From Lysinibacillus odysseyi (lineage in GTDB: Bacteria > Bacillota > Bacilli > Bacillales_A > Planococcaceae), in assembly GCA_014595895.1 (NCBI GenBank), contig JABUKB010000001.1, forward strand, positions 1,116,001-1,180,000: a stretch of DNA of 64,000 nucleotides, in the 5' to 3' direction. Shown piece after piece: positions 56,016 through 64,000 of this stretch. Numbering within the stretch: position 1 is the stretch's first letter; every line of letters begins with the position of its first letter. The notes beneath the pieces were generated by a model. It was not told where the DNA came from, made no database searches, and was given only the letters and a program-made list of their open reading frames with translations. A program made the position numbers and the translations under genes.

Positions 56016-56046
56016 ATATATGTCCATTAAACTGCCTTTTTATACA
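56016..56046 (-). promoter_or_regulatory. Possible sigma-G promoter of the germinant-receptor operon
   Basis: On the minus strand TGTATA, 18 bases, CATATAT, 32 bases before the gerA start. The sigma-G consensus is TGMATA-N17-18-CATAMTA. The -35 has one mismatch and the -10 keeps CATA only. Germinant receptors are sigma-G dependent in Bacillus. Confidence 0.4.
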
Positions 56047-56294
56047 AGTTTTTCTATCAATCAATATAGATGTAGAAATAAAGATGTTGCATTAAAGAAT
56101 TGTATAGAATTTTAAAAAAATTGAATAATTAGGATAAGTAACCCTAGAAATCACATATTTGTGACATTACCGTCTTGTCTATCTTAATGAGCTGTTTTCT
56201 CGTATTGATAAAATCTTAAAAAATGGAGTCATTTCTACTGAAAATGGATTAGCAATGTAAGTATAATTTTTATGTTGAGCATACGCCTATGTTT

Positions 56295-56370
56295 AATAAA
56301 TTGAAACCCCGAATTCTTTATAAGCAATTCGAGGCTAGTACAATATCTTTTTTAAATTTGGTTTTATTTA
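56295..56370 (-). repeat. 75-bp terminator repeat, copy 2
   Basis: Counterpart of 11396-11470 in the opposite orientation. Read on the minus strand it starts with TAAATAAAACCAAA at the lipoprotein stop, continues ATTGTACTAGCCTCGAATTG, then the hairpin arm GAATTCGGGGTTT and AATTTATT. It acts as terminator for the lipoprotein gene. Confidence 0.75.
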
Positions 56371-56835
56371 AATGACTTGATTAAAAACCTGACCGCCTTC
56401 TTTGGTGTTTATAATTTTTAGGCGATTGGTATCTTTAACAAACACGGTTTTGTATTGCATTTCACCTTGTTCATTTAGAAAGTGCAGGATGCGAGTTCCT
56501 TCGTTATCGGTAATAGTCTCGATCTTGTAAGAACCCTCTCCAATTTGCTTGCGGATTACATCGTATTCCGGTAAGTTTGCCGCCTCTTCTTCACTGATAT
56601 TGGCTTCAGGCTGATTGGATGCATTGGAATCTTCGCTTGCCTCCCCAGTTGAGCCTTCTGTTTCTTGTTGATCAGTCTCTTCCGTTCCCGTAAACTCCTC
56701 AGAACGATTTTCTTCTTCCTGTACACGCTCGTCAGGAGTTTGTTCGTCCGTGTTACTGTTTTTTTCTGCCACGTCATTGCTACATCCGACGAGCAGCATT
56801 CCGGACGCTATAAGGACTGTGATCCATTTAGTCAT
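56368..56835 (-). CDS. Acidic lipoprotein of unknown function
   Basis: A 155-residue protein: lipoprotein signal MTKWITVLIASGMLLVGC with lipobox LVGC, then a very acidic, Glu/Thr-rich spacer of about 60 residues (NSNTDEQTPDERVQEEENR...), then a small C-terminal beta domain (YDVIRKQIGEGSYKIETITDNEGT...). The long spacer suggests the domain stands off the membrane through the wall. GGAGGTAAAT precedes the ATG at 56835. No family recognised. Confidence 0.75.
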   Translation of the reverse strand: MTKWITVLIASGMLLVGCSNDVAEKNSNTDEQTPDERVQEEENRSEEFTGTEETDQQETEGSTGEASEDSNASNQPEANISEEEAANLPEYDVIRKQIGEGSYKIETITDNEGTRILHFLNEQGEMQYKTVFVKDTNRLKIINTKEGGQVFNQVI

Positions 56836-56931
56836 AATGCATTTACCTCCAGTTCAAGTGTCCTCAGTATTGTAACAAACTAGTGTCCCGTTTTACATCT
56901 AATCCACTCAGATGAAGGATAATCAGCTTTA

Positions 56932-56978
56932 ATAAACAAAACCGGTTAAATCTTAAACGATTAACCGGTTTTGTTTAT
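56932..56978 (-). terminator. Terminator of the DUF262 operon
   Basis: AAACAAAACCGGTTAA pairs with TTAACCGGTTTTGTTT, giving a strong two-sided hairpin 40 bases behind the DUF262 stop. Confidence 0.9.
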
Positions 56979-57020
56979 TATTTAGTTAGTTAGACAATTT
57001 AAATTCCCGTTTCCGGAAAT

Positions 57021-59168
57021 CTAAACTTGTTTGTTTAAGTCTTTTAGCCAGTCAAATACTTTATCTACTTCTTCAAACTCTACAACATCTATCCATTCAT
57101 CTTTTACATCTTCATATTTTTCTATTATATAGTTTTGTCTATTATAGGAAATTGAATATGAATCATTTACCAACATATATTTGGTTAAATAATCTCTGCC
57201 AACAGAGTCAATATAATCGAGTATTAATTGGTCAAAACCTTTTGATTGGCATTGAAGATATAGCGCATACGTATTATATTCTGCACAATAGCCATTGGTA
57301 GCATTCATTTTTAACAATAGAATGACACCTTCTTCCAAAAATCGAATATTTCGATTATCGCCGCAATAATCCTCTATTATTTCAGGGAAATCGATAAAGT
57401 TTTTTCGCCAATCCTTAATTGAATGATTTTTAATCATTGTGTTCAATGAATTTTCGACGGAGTTGCCTGTCAAACTATCAAGTATATTTTTCAGGAACAT
57501 GACTTTTTCATCACGTAAATAGCGTTTCCATCCATAGTCACGGTCGAAACTATCTTTCGAAAAAGTATAGTTGCGTCCAATTTTCACTAAATAATCGCCC
57601 TGGCAAAGTAGCGCACGAGATAATAAAGCAGACGGAATCTTTAAACCTTTTTCGCCAAAAATAAGGGTTGCCTTTTCAAAGTACATTTTAAACTTTGCTT
57701 GTGCTTGTGCATGATCTATCATTGCAAAATTCGAGCTATCTGTAACTTCAGCAAACTTCAATAAAAATCCAATTTCCCCTGTAAAATACGAATAATCTTC
57801 AGCTTGCTCGATATACGTTTTCCAATTCGGATCAAGGTTTTTCAACTTCGCTTTATTTATTTCCTGTTGCAATTGCGTTTGATAAAACCCTTCTAATTTC
57901 ATATGTTGAGAAATTAAATGGGATTCGATTTCATCTATATAATCTTTCATTCTATATAAAGCCATAATGGAAGAACGATACTCGCCCACATTATTGTACA
58001 GCGTATTTTCCGTTACATTCCGAACGAAACGAAGCCACTGATTGAAAGAGCCTGTATCTAGCTTTGTCGAATATTTCGCATATAAAACAACGCTGTATAA
58101 TTGAATTCTTTCTGTATATGTCACATTCTCTTTAAGATTACTTTCAAATAATTCGTTAAGATTCAATATTTGCTTATTTGCCAGAGGGATTAGCTGCGTA
58201 AATGTATTCAAAAATAGCTGCATTTCTTGCATCCATTCAGCAGACTTTACCTGTGCTAGCTGCAGTTCAGCAGCAAATAAAGCTGAATCATTTTTCTTTA
58301 AGATCAAATCAATTGGCACACTTGATTTTGAAAAACTTGCTACATGATTCGCCAGCATTGTTTTTATGAACTGATAGAAGGCTACGTCATAATCTAACTG
58401 CGCATACTGCCATAGCAAGTCCGTCCAAGTCGTATCCATCTGGATTAAAAAGCTCTCTACATCAAGTTGAGAAATGTTTTGATCCGACTGTAAAAAGGCT
58501 TGTAGTTGGGCTTTGAAAATTTCAAAAGTTGTAAGCGGCTTGCCGCGTGCATTCATCTTGATATATAAGCTATCTTCTAAGTGGAACTTCTCTAAATCGA
58601 TAAAATAGAATTGAATATACTCATTTGTTAACTGTTCAAATATCGGTTGCCTATAGTTACCATGAATAGCATCAAGCATCGACAGCACGGCCTTTACAGT
58701 TGGGTCTAATAACCAACGTTCAAAAAAGCGTGCTTCATTTTTAATTTGTTCCGAAATGAAAGCTTGCTCAAATTCTAAGCTTTTAATTGTAGTTAAAAAC
58801 TCAAAAAACTGTTTGCTGTGCTGGCGTGTTTCATAGGAAAACTTTTTAAATAATTCATGATGTTCATTCATTTTCCCTTCACGCATCGCAGCATACCAAT
58901 GCAAAAGGTAAAGCGTAGTCAAACGCTGTTGGCCGTCCAGCGGCGAAAAATCCCCTGCTTGATTTGTCGTACCATAAATAAAATCCAACAGGATGGGTTT
59001 CCGCTCATGTAAATTTGAAAATAATTGGTGCAAAAACTTATCTCGAATTTCTTTCGTTTTCGGAATTTCCAATCCTTGCACATAGTCCCTTTGAATGATT
59101 GGAATATGAATATTGTAATTACCGATTAATTTCCAAAAAGTATATATTTCCGCTTCTGCTGTATTCAA
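57021..59168 (-). CDS. DUF262 domain protein (GmrSD-like), second gene
   Basis: A 715-residue soluble protein. Its N-terminal DUF262 domain shows HIPIIQRDYVQG (22-32), LDGQQRLTTLYLLH (77-90) and, near residue 205, KMNARGKPLTTFEIFKAQL. DUF262 is the ParB/Srx-like NTP-binding domain of the type IV enzyme GmrSD and of SspE-like phage defence proteins. The remaining 400 residues are helical with no HNH motif visible. TTG 59168 follows AGAAGGTGT, 18 bases after the previous stop, so both DUF262 genes are one transcript. Confidence 0.8.
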   Translation of the reverse strand: MNTAEAEIYTFWKLIGNYNIHIPIIQRDYVQGLEIPKTKEIRDKFLHQLFSNLHERKPILLDFIYGTTNQAGDFSPLDGQQRLTTLYLLHWYAAMREGKMNEHHELFKKFSYETRQHSKQFFEFLTTIKSLEFEQAFISEQIKNEARFFERWLLDPTVKAVLSMLDAIHGNYRQPIFEQLTNEYIQFYFIDLEKFHLEDSLYIKMNARGKPLTTFEIFKAQLQAFLQSDQNISQLDVESFLIQMDTTWTDLLWQYAQLDYDVAFYQFIKTMLANHVASFSKSSVPIDLILKKNDSALFAAELQLAQVKSAEWMQEMQLFLNTFTQLIPLANKQILNLNELFESNLKENVTYTERIQLYSVVLYAKYSTKLDTGSFNQWLRFVRNVTENTLYNNVGEYRSSIMALYRMKDYIDEIESHLISQHMKLEGFYQTQLQQEINKAKLKNLDPNWKTYIEQAEDYSYFTGEIGFLLKFAEVTDSSNFAMIDHAQAQAKFKMYFEKATLIFGEKGLKIPSALLSRALLCQGDYLVKIGRNYTFSKDSFDRDYGWKRYLRDEKVMFLKNILDSLTGNSVENSLNTMIKNHSIKDWRKNFIDFPEIIEDYCGDNRNIRFLEEGVILLLKMNATNGYCAEYNTYALYLQCQSKGFDQLILDYIDSVGRDYLTKYMLVNDSYSISYNRQNYIIEKYEDVKDEWIDVVEFEEVDKVFDWLKDLNKQV

Positions 59169-59186
59169 AAAAGATACACCTTCTTA

Positions 59187-60884
59187 CTATAAGATTGATT
59201 CAAGTTCATGTTTAATTGATTTTAAATAGTCGGTACGATCTTTCTTAGACCAAAAATTCATATTTTGAATTTGATGACTATAATATTTGAGGAAAACATT
59301 TTTTGTGCAAGGTGGAATATACGTGCCAGTCCGATCTCGCGAAATGATTTCTTGTCGTTTCATCGGGAATGCCGCATTTTTATAGGAACGATTCGTATTT
59401 TGATCTAGCAGTGTCAAATTAGAAAGTGCGTTTACATCAAAAGTGCCATCACTAAAATGATCATCTACTTTTTCATATAAGCTTTCGAAACCATTAGAAT
59501 CCGGTTGCTCGATAAATGCATCGATTTCCTCCATAAGCCCTTCATCCTCAACAAAATGTTTAAATTCCTGTACCAACTCATTTTGTTCCTCTTTATTCGC
59601 AGGCAATTCATGCTGTTTTGCATGAATATGTTCAATATCCCATTGGTCTTTTTTATAACGTTCAAAGTCGAAGCGTTGATTGGAATTTTCATCGTTTTGT
59701 AGCGTGAAAATATTGAATAACAGTAAAGTTCTCCTGATTTCTTTTTTATTCTTTGTATAATTCAGCTTTTCTAAATCAACATTTTGAAACTGATCTGCTA
59801 TTTTGCTAAGCAAGTAGGCTTCGAATTCTTTTTTATTTTTGTTGTAAGACTCTTGAAAAAGCTCTTTTATTGGAGTGCCTGTCGTTAATAAGTAACCGAT
59901 GTAGTGATAATTTTTACGGTTTTCATACCATTCTACTAAAGTTTGATATACTTCAAAAATCTGCTTCCATAACCGATTAATAATTTCTTCTTTCGTTTGT
60001 CCTGTATAGAAAGACTTTTCCATCTCAGCATTGAAAACATGGAATGTATAATAAGGAACACCTTTAGGTACTTGTGTATCTAATAATGTCGCCACTAATT
60101 CAAAAAGCCATTCAATCCGCGCTGAATCATTATTTGTATTGAGGTTTTGTAAAAAATACCAAAACGCATTGCTTTGCAGGCTATATTCAATTTGATCCCA
60201 TTGATTTGCAATTTCAATTTGCTTTAATTGAATATATTTTTCGCTATTTTGGTCATCTGTCAAATTGGAACGACTTAAAAATAATGCTTTAATTAGTTCA
60301 GCATTTGTTAGTGGAATTTTGCCGCTATTTGTCCGGGCAAATAATTCAATCGCATCTGTGTCCTGATCGATTTCATACCAAATAACACGTACATTCGATT
60401 TCACAGTACTGGCAAACTCCGAAATATCATCCTCAAAAGTTTTCATAATCCACTGATCAATCGTCTTGTAGGCATTTAGCATATATTGATAATCAATATT
60501 GCTAACATCTTGCTCACTCATAGTCGTTATATTACGTAAAAAATTTGCGCTATCTGTTCTCGACTGATATTCCAATTTATAGGGCTCGTTTTGGCGGCTC
60601 ATGTAAGTTGTAAACACTTTTAAAATTAAATAAATTGTTGTCAATCGTTGTTGGCCATCAATCAATTCCCACTTATCATGCTGATCTTTAATAATAACCG
60701 GCTGCAGCCAATACACTTCATCCCGTGATTGTTTTTGCAACATAAATTCTTTTAAGTCTTCTAACAGTTCCGTCACTTGAATGTCAGTCCATCGGTAGCC
60801 TCTTTGATAAAGCGGAATAAAAAATGGGCTTTCTAAATTCATTAAATCTCGAATTGATTTACTAGATAGTGATACACCTTGCAT
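59187..60884 (-). CDS. DUF262-DUF1524 protein (GmrSD-like nuclease), first gene
   Basis: A 565-residue protein. DUF262 occupies the N-terminus with IPLYQRGYRW (23-32) and IDGQQRLTT (75-83), plus ARTNSGKIPLTNAELIKALF near 185. The C-terminal DUF1524 domain has the HNH-like pattern DQWDIEHIHAKQ (His419, His421) and SNLTLLDQNTNRSYKN (Asn489, Asn503). This joins an NTP-sensing domain to a DNA-cutting domain, as in GmrSD and SspE enzymes that restrict modified phage DNA. GGAGAAG precedes ATG 60884. No methylase or modification gene is adjacent. Confidence 0.85.
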   Translation of the reverse strand: MQGVSLSSKSIRDLMNLESPFFIPLYQRGYRWTDIQVTELLEDLKEFMLQKQSRDEVYWLQPVIIKDQHDKWELIDGQQRLTTIYLILKVFTTYMSRQNEPYKLEYQSRTDSANFLRNITTMSEQDVSNIDYQYMLNAYKTIDQWIMKTFEDDISEFASTVKSNVRVIWYEIDQDTDAIELFARTNSGKIPLTNAELIKALFLSRSNLTDDQNSEKYIQLKQIEIANQWDQIEYSLQSNAFWYFLQNLNTNNDSARIEWLFELVATLLDTQVPKGVPYYTFHVFNAEMEKSFYTGQTKEEIINRLWKQIFEVYQTLVEWYENRKNYHYIGYLLTTGTPIKELFQESYNKNKKEFEAYLLSKIADQFQNVDLEKLNYTKNKKEIRRTLLLFNIFTLQNDENSNQRFDFERYKKDQWDIEHIHAKQHELPANKEEQNELVQEFKHFVEDEGLMEEIDAFIEQPDSNGFESLYEKVDDHFSDGTFDVNALSNLTLLDQNTNRSYKNAAFPMKRQEIISRDRTGTYIPPCTKNVFLKYYSHQIQNMNFWSKKDRTDYLKSIKHELESIL

Positions 60885-60989
60885 TTAATCTTCTCCATTA
60901 TTGTTTTTTAGTTTATCCTACACATAATATTATATCTATATATTTTCCCCTATTGAATATTTCGTCATGAATGATTTTATATCTTAGTC

Positions 60990-61421
60990 TCAATCCCACA
61001 AAATCATCAATTCAGCATTTTCTTGAAGTGTTTGATTATTACACTGTGGGCATGGTAGGTCTTTTAATGGGTTTTGCACATGTAAGTCAAACCGTTCTAA
61101 CATCTTTTTACATTTAGGGCATTTATATGTCGGCTCAAAACTGCCACCGGCAAAATCTAAATGAATATAAAACCGATTATAAAATTCGTTGCACTTCGAA
61201 CACTGATAAACGTCATGTCCATAATCATCGGCAATCTCTGCATTATCTTCTAGAATCAGCTTCCTAATGTGAGCAACCATGTTTTTAGAACGAAATAAAG
61301 ATGGCAATAAATCAGAATCCGCGCTTCCTAAATTCCTTTTGCTATACATCATTCCAATTCCCGTTGTAAAAAACTTCTCATAATCACAAGTCTTACAACA
61401 AATGCCAAAACTACCGCCCAT
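60990..61421 (-). CDS. Zinc-ribbon protein of unknown function
   Basis: A 143-residue protein (from ATG 61421) beginning MGGSFGICCKTCDYEK, with further CxxC pairs in YQCSKCNEF, KCPKCKKM and CPQC; four Cys pairs allow two zinc ribbons. A longer form starting at TTG 61535 would add 38 residues that look non-coding. It lies 105 bases upstream of the DUF262 pair in the same direction and could be part of the same unit. Its function is unknown; zinc ribbons often bind nucleic acid or partner proteins. Confidence 0.65.
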   Translation of the reverse strand: MGGSFGICCKTCDYEKFFTTGIGMMYSKRNLGSADSDLLPSLFRSKNMVAHIRKLILEDNAEIADDYGHDVYQCSKCNEFYNRFYIHLDFAGGSFEPTYKCPKCKKMLERFDLHVQNPLKDLPCPQCNNQTLQENAELMILWD

Positions 61422-61743
61422 TGAGTACCACGCCCCTTTTATGTTGGTATGTATTTTTAAATTAAATTTCGCCCTTTGCAAACTCTTCTTTATCTTCATA
61501 TAGAAGTTCACTTTGGAGATGAAATCTTTACGCAAAATGCATAATGTTCCATGTTGAAAGCATAATCTTTCCTTTAGGTAGTTTATGTTATTATAGCACC
61601 TCTCGCCTGCATTTAGGATATATTTACCATTGTATTAATCAAGACCGATTTATATTTTTTAATATATTAATTGATGCAATGAAATAACTATTAATATATC
61701 AAAAAAGGCTATACATTTTACTGATTAATTTTCAAATATTCGT

Positions 61744-61785
61744 AAAAAGACATCCACGATTTTATATAATCATGAATGTCTTTTT
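61744..61785 (-). terminator. Terminator of the MarR-MFS operon
   Basis: AAAAAGACAT and ATGTCTTTTT, with inner GAT/ATC pairing, form a hairpin about 60 bases behind the MFS stop on the minus strand. The rest of 61536-61743 has no gene. Confidence 0.8.
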
Positions 61786-61843
61786 AATTTGGTTAGGTTT
61801 TCCTACCTTATTAAGTTCAATAGATTGATTAGCAGCCAATCTT

Positions 61844-63061
61844 TTAATTATTAGTTAGTGCTTTTCGGGAAGCAGATTCTTTTTTACCATGTAGGAAGTA
61901 GTACAGAACGATTGAAATTAAGATGACGACAACCATCCATGAAAAAATAGATCGGTAGCCCATTGATGGAACGAGTTTTCCTAAAACATATGGACCAAAA
62001 CCTAATCCAAGATCATATAAAATAAAGAATGTTGATGTAGCTAATCCCATTCTCTCACGTGGTGTTTCTTTTACTGCTACAGCCTGTGCTACAGAAGTAA
62101 AGTTACCATATCCAATACCGATACAAATCGCTGCAATGATAAATACAAGCGAAGTAGATGTTGAACTAAATAAATACATACCGACAGCGAAAATAAGTAA
62201 GCCTGGATAAATAATTACGTTTGCGCCTTTTGAATCTAATAATTTACCCGTAACAGGGCGTGTCAGAATGACAACAATTGCGTAAATTAAGAAGAAATAG
62301 CCGCCAACTTTTTCTAAGTCAATTTCAACGGTATAAAACGACATAAATGAAAGGACACCTGAATAGGCTAATCCAACAAATAGTGCAACAGTTGAAATGG
62401 GCATTGCACGTCTCTCAATAAATTTAGATAAGATACTTGTATCTTGTATCTGTGTTGTTGAAGTAGATTGAACCGGTTTTGTTAAACTTTCTGGGAACTT
62501 TATTAAGAAGAACATCAGCACAACAACCACTGCTAAAATGGCATTAAAAATAAAAATTACATTAAAACCATTAAAGTTTTGCAGTAGTAAAAGACCGATA
62601 TATGGTCCAACAGCTGTAGCTAAAATAGCACTTAAGCTGAAGTAACCAATCCCTTCCCCTCGACGATTGGCTGGTAAAATTTGTGCAATAATTGTACCTG
62701 TTGCAGTTCCAACTAAGCCAACAGCTACACCTTGCAATAAACGATAAATTAATAATAACGTAATATTAAATATTGCAAAGTAAAGTAACGTTGTAATTAA
62801 AAAGCCAATTAAGCCATAGAATAATGTCTTTTTACTACCCAATTCTCCGATAATTCGACCTCCACCTAAACGTCCTAACAGTGAACCAATAATGAAGATA
62901 CTCGAAGCCAAGCCTGCTGTACTCGTCGAAGCATCGAATTCGCTAACTGCATATTTTGCGATCGTCACCATTAGTAAAAAGAAGACGATTGTTGCAACGA
63001 AATTGATAACTGATAATGTGACAAACTCCTTCGTCCATAATTTTTCTTTCGTTTTCTCCAT
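61844..63061 (-). CDS. MFS transporter
   Basis: A 405-residue transporter with twelve helices of the major facilitator superfamily, drug or metabolite efflux type. It carries SSIFIIGSLLGRLGGGRIIGELGSKKT (the A-motif loop between helices 2 and 3) and RLLQGVAVGLVGTATGTIIAQILPANRRGEGIGYF (motif C region). The MarR regulator gene starts 8 bases upstream on the same transcript, the usual arrangement for a drug efflux pump under its own repressor. The substrate is unknown. Confidence 0.92.
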   Translation of the reverse strand: MEKTKEKLWTKEFVTLSVINFVATIVFFLLMVTIAKYAVSEFDASTSTAGLASSIFIIGSLLGRLGGGRIIGELGSKKTLFYGLIGFLITTLLYFAIFNITLLLIYRLLQGVAVGLVGTATGTIIAQILPANRRGEGIGYFSLSAILATAVGPYIGLLLLQNFNGFNVIFIFNAILAVVVVLMFFLIKFPESLTKPVQSTSTTQIQDTSILSKFIERRAMPISTVALFVGLAYSGVLSFMSFYTVEIDLEKVGGYFFLIYAIVVILTRPVTGKLLDSKGANVIIYPGLLIFAVGMYLFSSTSTSLVFIIAAICIGIGYGNFTSVAQAVAVKETPRERMGLATSTFFILYDLGLGFGPYVLGKLVPSMGYRSIFSWMVVVILISIVLYYFLHGKKESASRKALTNN

Positions 63062-63069
63062 ATTTCACC

Positions 63070-63492
63070 TCAGTATTTCGTAATATTTTTTTGGATGATT
63101 TCTAGTACTTCAATTGCACTATGTAATTGTTCCTGACTTAAACCTTCGAGTGCAGACTCTAAAAACGGATTAAGTTCACTACGAATAGCATCAATTTTTT
63201 CCTTACCAAACTCAGTTAATATCACGTTTTTTTCACGTTTATCTTGTCCACGTTGAATTTTTACAATCCCCATTGTTGAAAGCTTTTTTACGATTTTGGT
63301 TAAGGCTGGTTTTTCTATCATTAATGCATTTGTAATGTCCCCAAAGTTTTTAGACTCAGCTGTTTCTAAAATCCGTAGTACACGCCAATAAGAACTCGAT
63401 AATTCGTGTTTCTCTAAAATTCGATTTGTATGATTGGTTAAAGGGCGATGTACTAAAATATACGCATTAAAGAAATCAGGATTTTGTTTCAA
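63070..63492 (-). CDS. MarR family transcriptional regulator
   Basis: A 140-residue winged-helix regulator: LSSSYWRVLRILETAESKNFGDITNALMIEKPALTKIVKKLSTMGIVKIQRGQDKREKNV, covering helices and the wing (DKRE). It most likely represses its own transcript with the MFS gene, and is released by a substrate of the pump. An operator-like palindrome lies 28 bases upstream of the start. ATG 63492 is preceded by GAGAGGTGAG. Confidence 0.93.
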   Translation of the reverse strand: MKQNPDFFNAYILVHRPLTNHTNRILEKHELSSSYWRVLRILETAESKNFGDITNALMIEKPALTKIVKKLSTMGIVKIQRGQDKREKNVILTEFGKEKIDAIRSELNPFLESALEGLSQEQLHSAIEVLEIIQKNITKY

Positions 63493-63519
63493 AACCTCTC
63501 ACCTCTCCCTTCTGATAAT

Positions 63520-63588
63520 TAGTTAAGTTAGTTAACTATTTGGGTAAAAAAATAGCATAAATGATTTGGAAAGTTAACTTGGTTAAGT
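63520..63588 (-). promoter_or_regulatory. MarR-type operator region
   Basis: The 19-bp near-palindrome TAGTTAAGTTAGTTAACTA (63520-63538, 16 of 19 positions symmetric) and a second element AGTTAACTTGGTTAAGT (63572-63588) lie upstream of the MarR gene with the probable promoter between them. Shared TTAAC/GTTAA arms suggest two regulator sites. Confidence 0.5.
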
Positions 63589-63810
63589 ATAAACGTTTTA
63601 AATTCTTTTGTATACAATTATTTATAAATAATCATTGAAAATTACCAAATGGTTTATAAATTCGATTAAACTTTCCCGACTTTTTACACTTTCTATTTTT
63701 CTATATAAGACCACATTAAACTCTCCTTTTCGAGTATAGTAAAGATTCGGACAGATACCGCTTGTTTGGAGATAATTAGAGTTTTTAAATCTCCTGCTTT
63801 AACCTATGGT

Positions 63811-63842
63811 AAAAAGGAAAAAGGAACGGTTATTACCGCTCC
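63811..63842 (-). terminator. Terminator of the gene at the right edge
   Basis: GGAGCGGT pairs with AACCGTTCC on the minus strand, followed by TTTTTCCTTTTT, about 55 bases behind the partial gene. Nothing was recognised between 63589 and 63810. Confidence 0.65.
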
Positions 63843-63895
63843 CCTCAAACCTAGTTCTTATTATCTGCTATGTCATAAACCCGCAAATAATTCGA

Positions 63896-64000
63896 CTACT
63901 TCAATGATTTAGGCAATCGTTTATCAATCACCTTGGTTACCTCACCTTGATCATTATAAAATTCCACGATAATCGCCATTTTTGAGTGAGGCAGATAATG
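63896..64000 (-). CDS. C-terminal end of an unidentified protein (partial)
   Basis: A minus-strand frame is open from the right edge to TAG at 63896 and gives 34 residues that end VEFYNDQGEVTKVIDKRLPKSLK. The beta-strand/loop/beta-strand character looks like real coding sequence, and a terminator follows. The family cannot be named from this piece. Confidence 0.5.
   Translation of the reverse strand, partial: HYLPHSKMAIIVEFYNDQGEVTKVIDKRLPKSLK

Noticed and set aside
56150-56265. Plus-strand frame reading LNELFSRIDKILKNGVISTENG
   Set aside because: Short, no start, ends quickly; may be a remnant, but no family was recognised.

Overview
The window looks like chromosome from a low-GC, spore-forming Gram-positive of the Planococcaceae, close to Solibacillus or Lysinibacillus. 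That placement is an inference. It rests on three surface proteins with SLH repeats, a GerA/GerB/GerC germinant-receptor operon, a SAM-I riboswitch in front of metA, the plsY / parE-parC neighbourhood known from Bacillus, strong AGGAGG-type ribosome sites with frequent TTG/GTG starts, and many compact U-tailed terminators. No rRNA, tRNA or CRISPR array was seen.

Region 1 (1-22 kb) is mostly housekeeping and envelope genes. It holds the end of a BASS/ArsB-type transporter, a dCache chemoreceptor, small lipoproteins and membrane proteins, a second PlsY-like acyltransferase, a patatin-like lipase, a LysM-3D wall protein behind a WalR-type site, a luciferase-like oxidoreductase, riboswitch-controlled metA (Glu111, the acetyl-CoA type), a general-stress type SDR, DUF169, an SLH protein, a GNAT, a nitronate monooxygenase, an SLH/metallo-beta-lactamase/Excalibur protein, an AraC-GyrI regulator and a globin-coupled chemoreceptor with a CZB tail.

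Region 2 (22-37 kb) opens with a decayed Tn3-family transposase that still carries its 38-bp end. A nitroreductase, a large catalase with a SigB-like promoter, a YczE-like membrane protein, a HesB-like protein, plsY, and parE-parC (topoisomerase IV) follow. Two tandem DUF485/ActP symporter pairs close the region.

Region 3 (37-52 kb) is the plastic part. It starts with a decayed serine resolvase next to an intact operon of one ECF sigma factor, three related membrane proteins and an ABC ATPase. Then come a DUF6036-type nucleotidyltransferase with a small partner, an unlisted 59-codon gene, an ankyrin lipoprotein, a HAD phosphatase, a second ECF sigma with a DUF4179 anti-sigma, a tyrosine recombinase broken by one missing A in an A6 run, a decayed minus-strand gene, a third SLH protein and a stump of an aldehyde dehydrogenase.

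Region 4 (52-64 kb) has the germinant-receptor operon gerA-gerC-gerB with a small two-helix fourth gene, a lipoprotein, two adjacent DUF262 proteins (one with a DUF1524 nuclease-like domain) preceded by a zinc-ribbon protein and resembling a GmrSD-like defence cassette, and a MarR-MFS pair with an operator-like palindrome.

Two dispersed non-coding repeat families were found by eye: a roughly 180-230 bp element ending in a hairpin (7709-7888 and 26920-27153, opposite orientations), and a roughly 75 bp terminator element (11396-11470 and 56295-56370, opposite orientations but the same orientation relative to the gene it follows).
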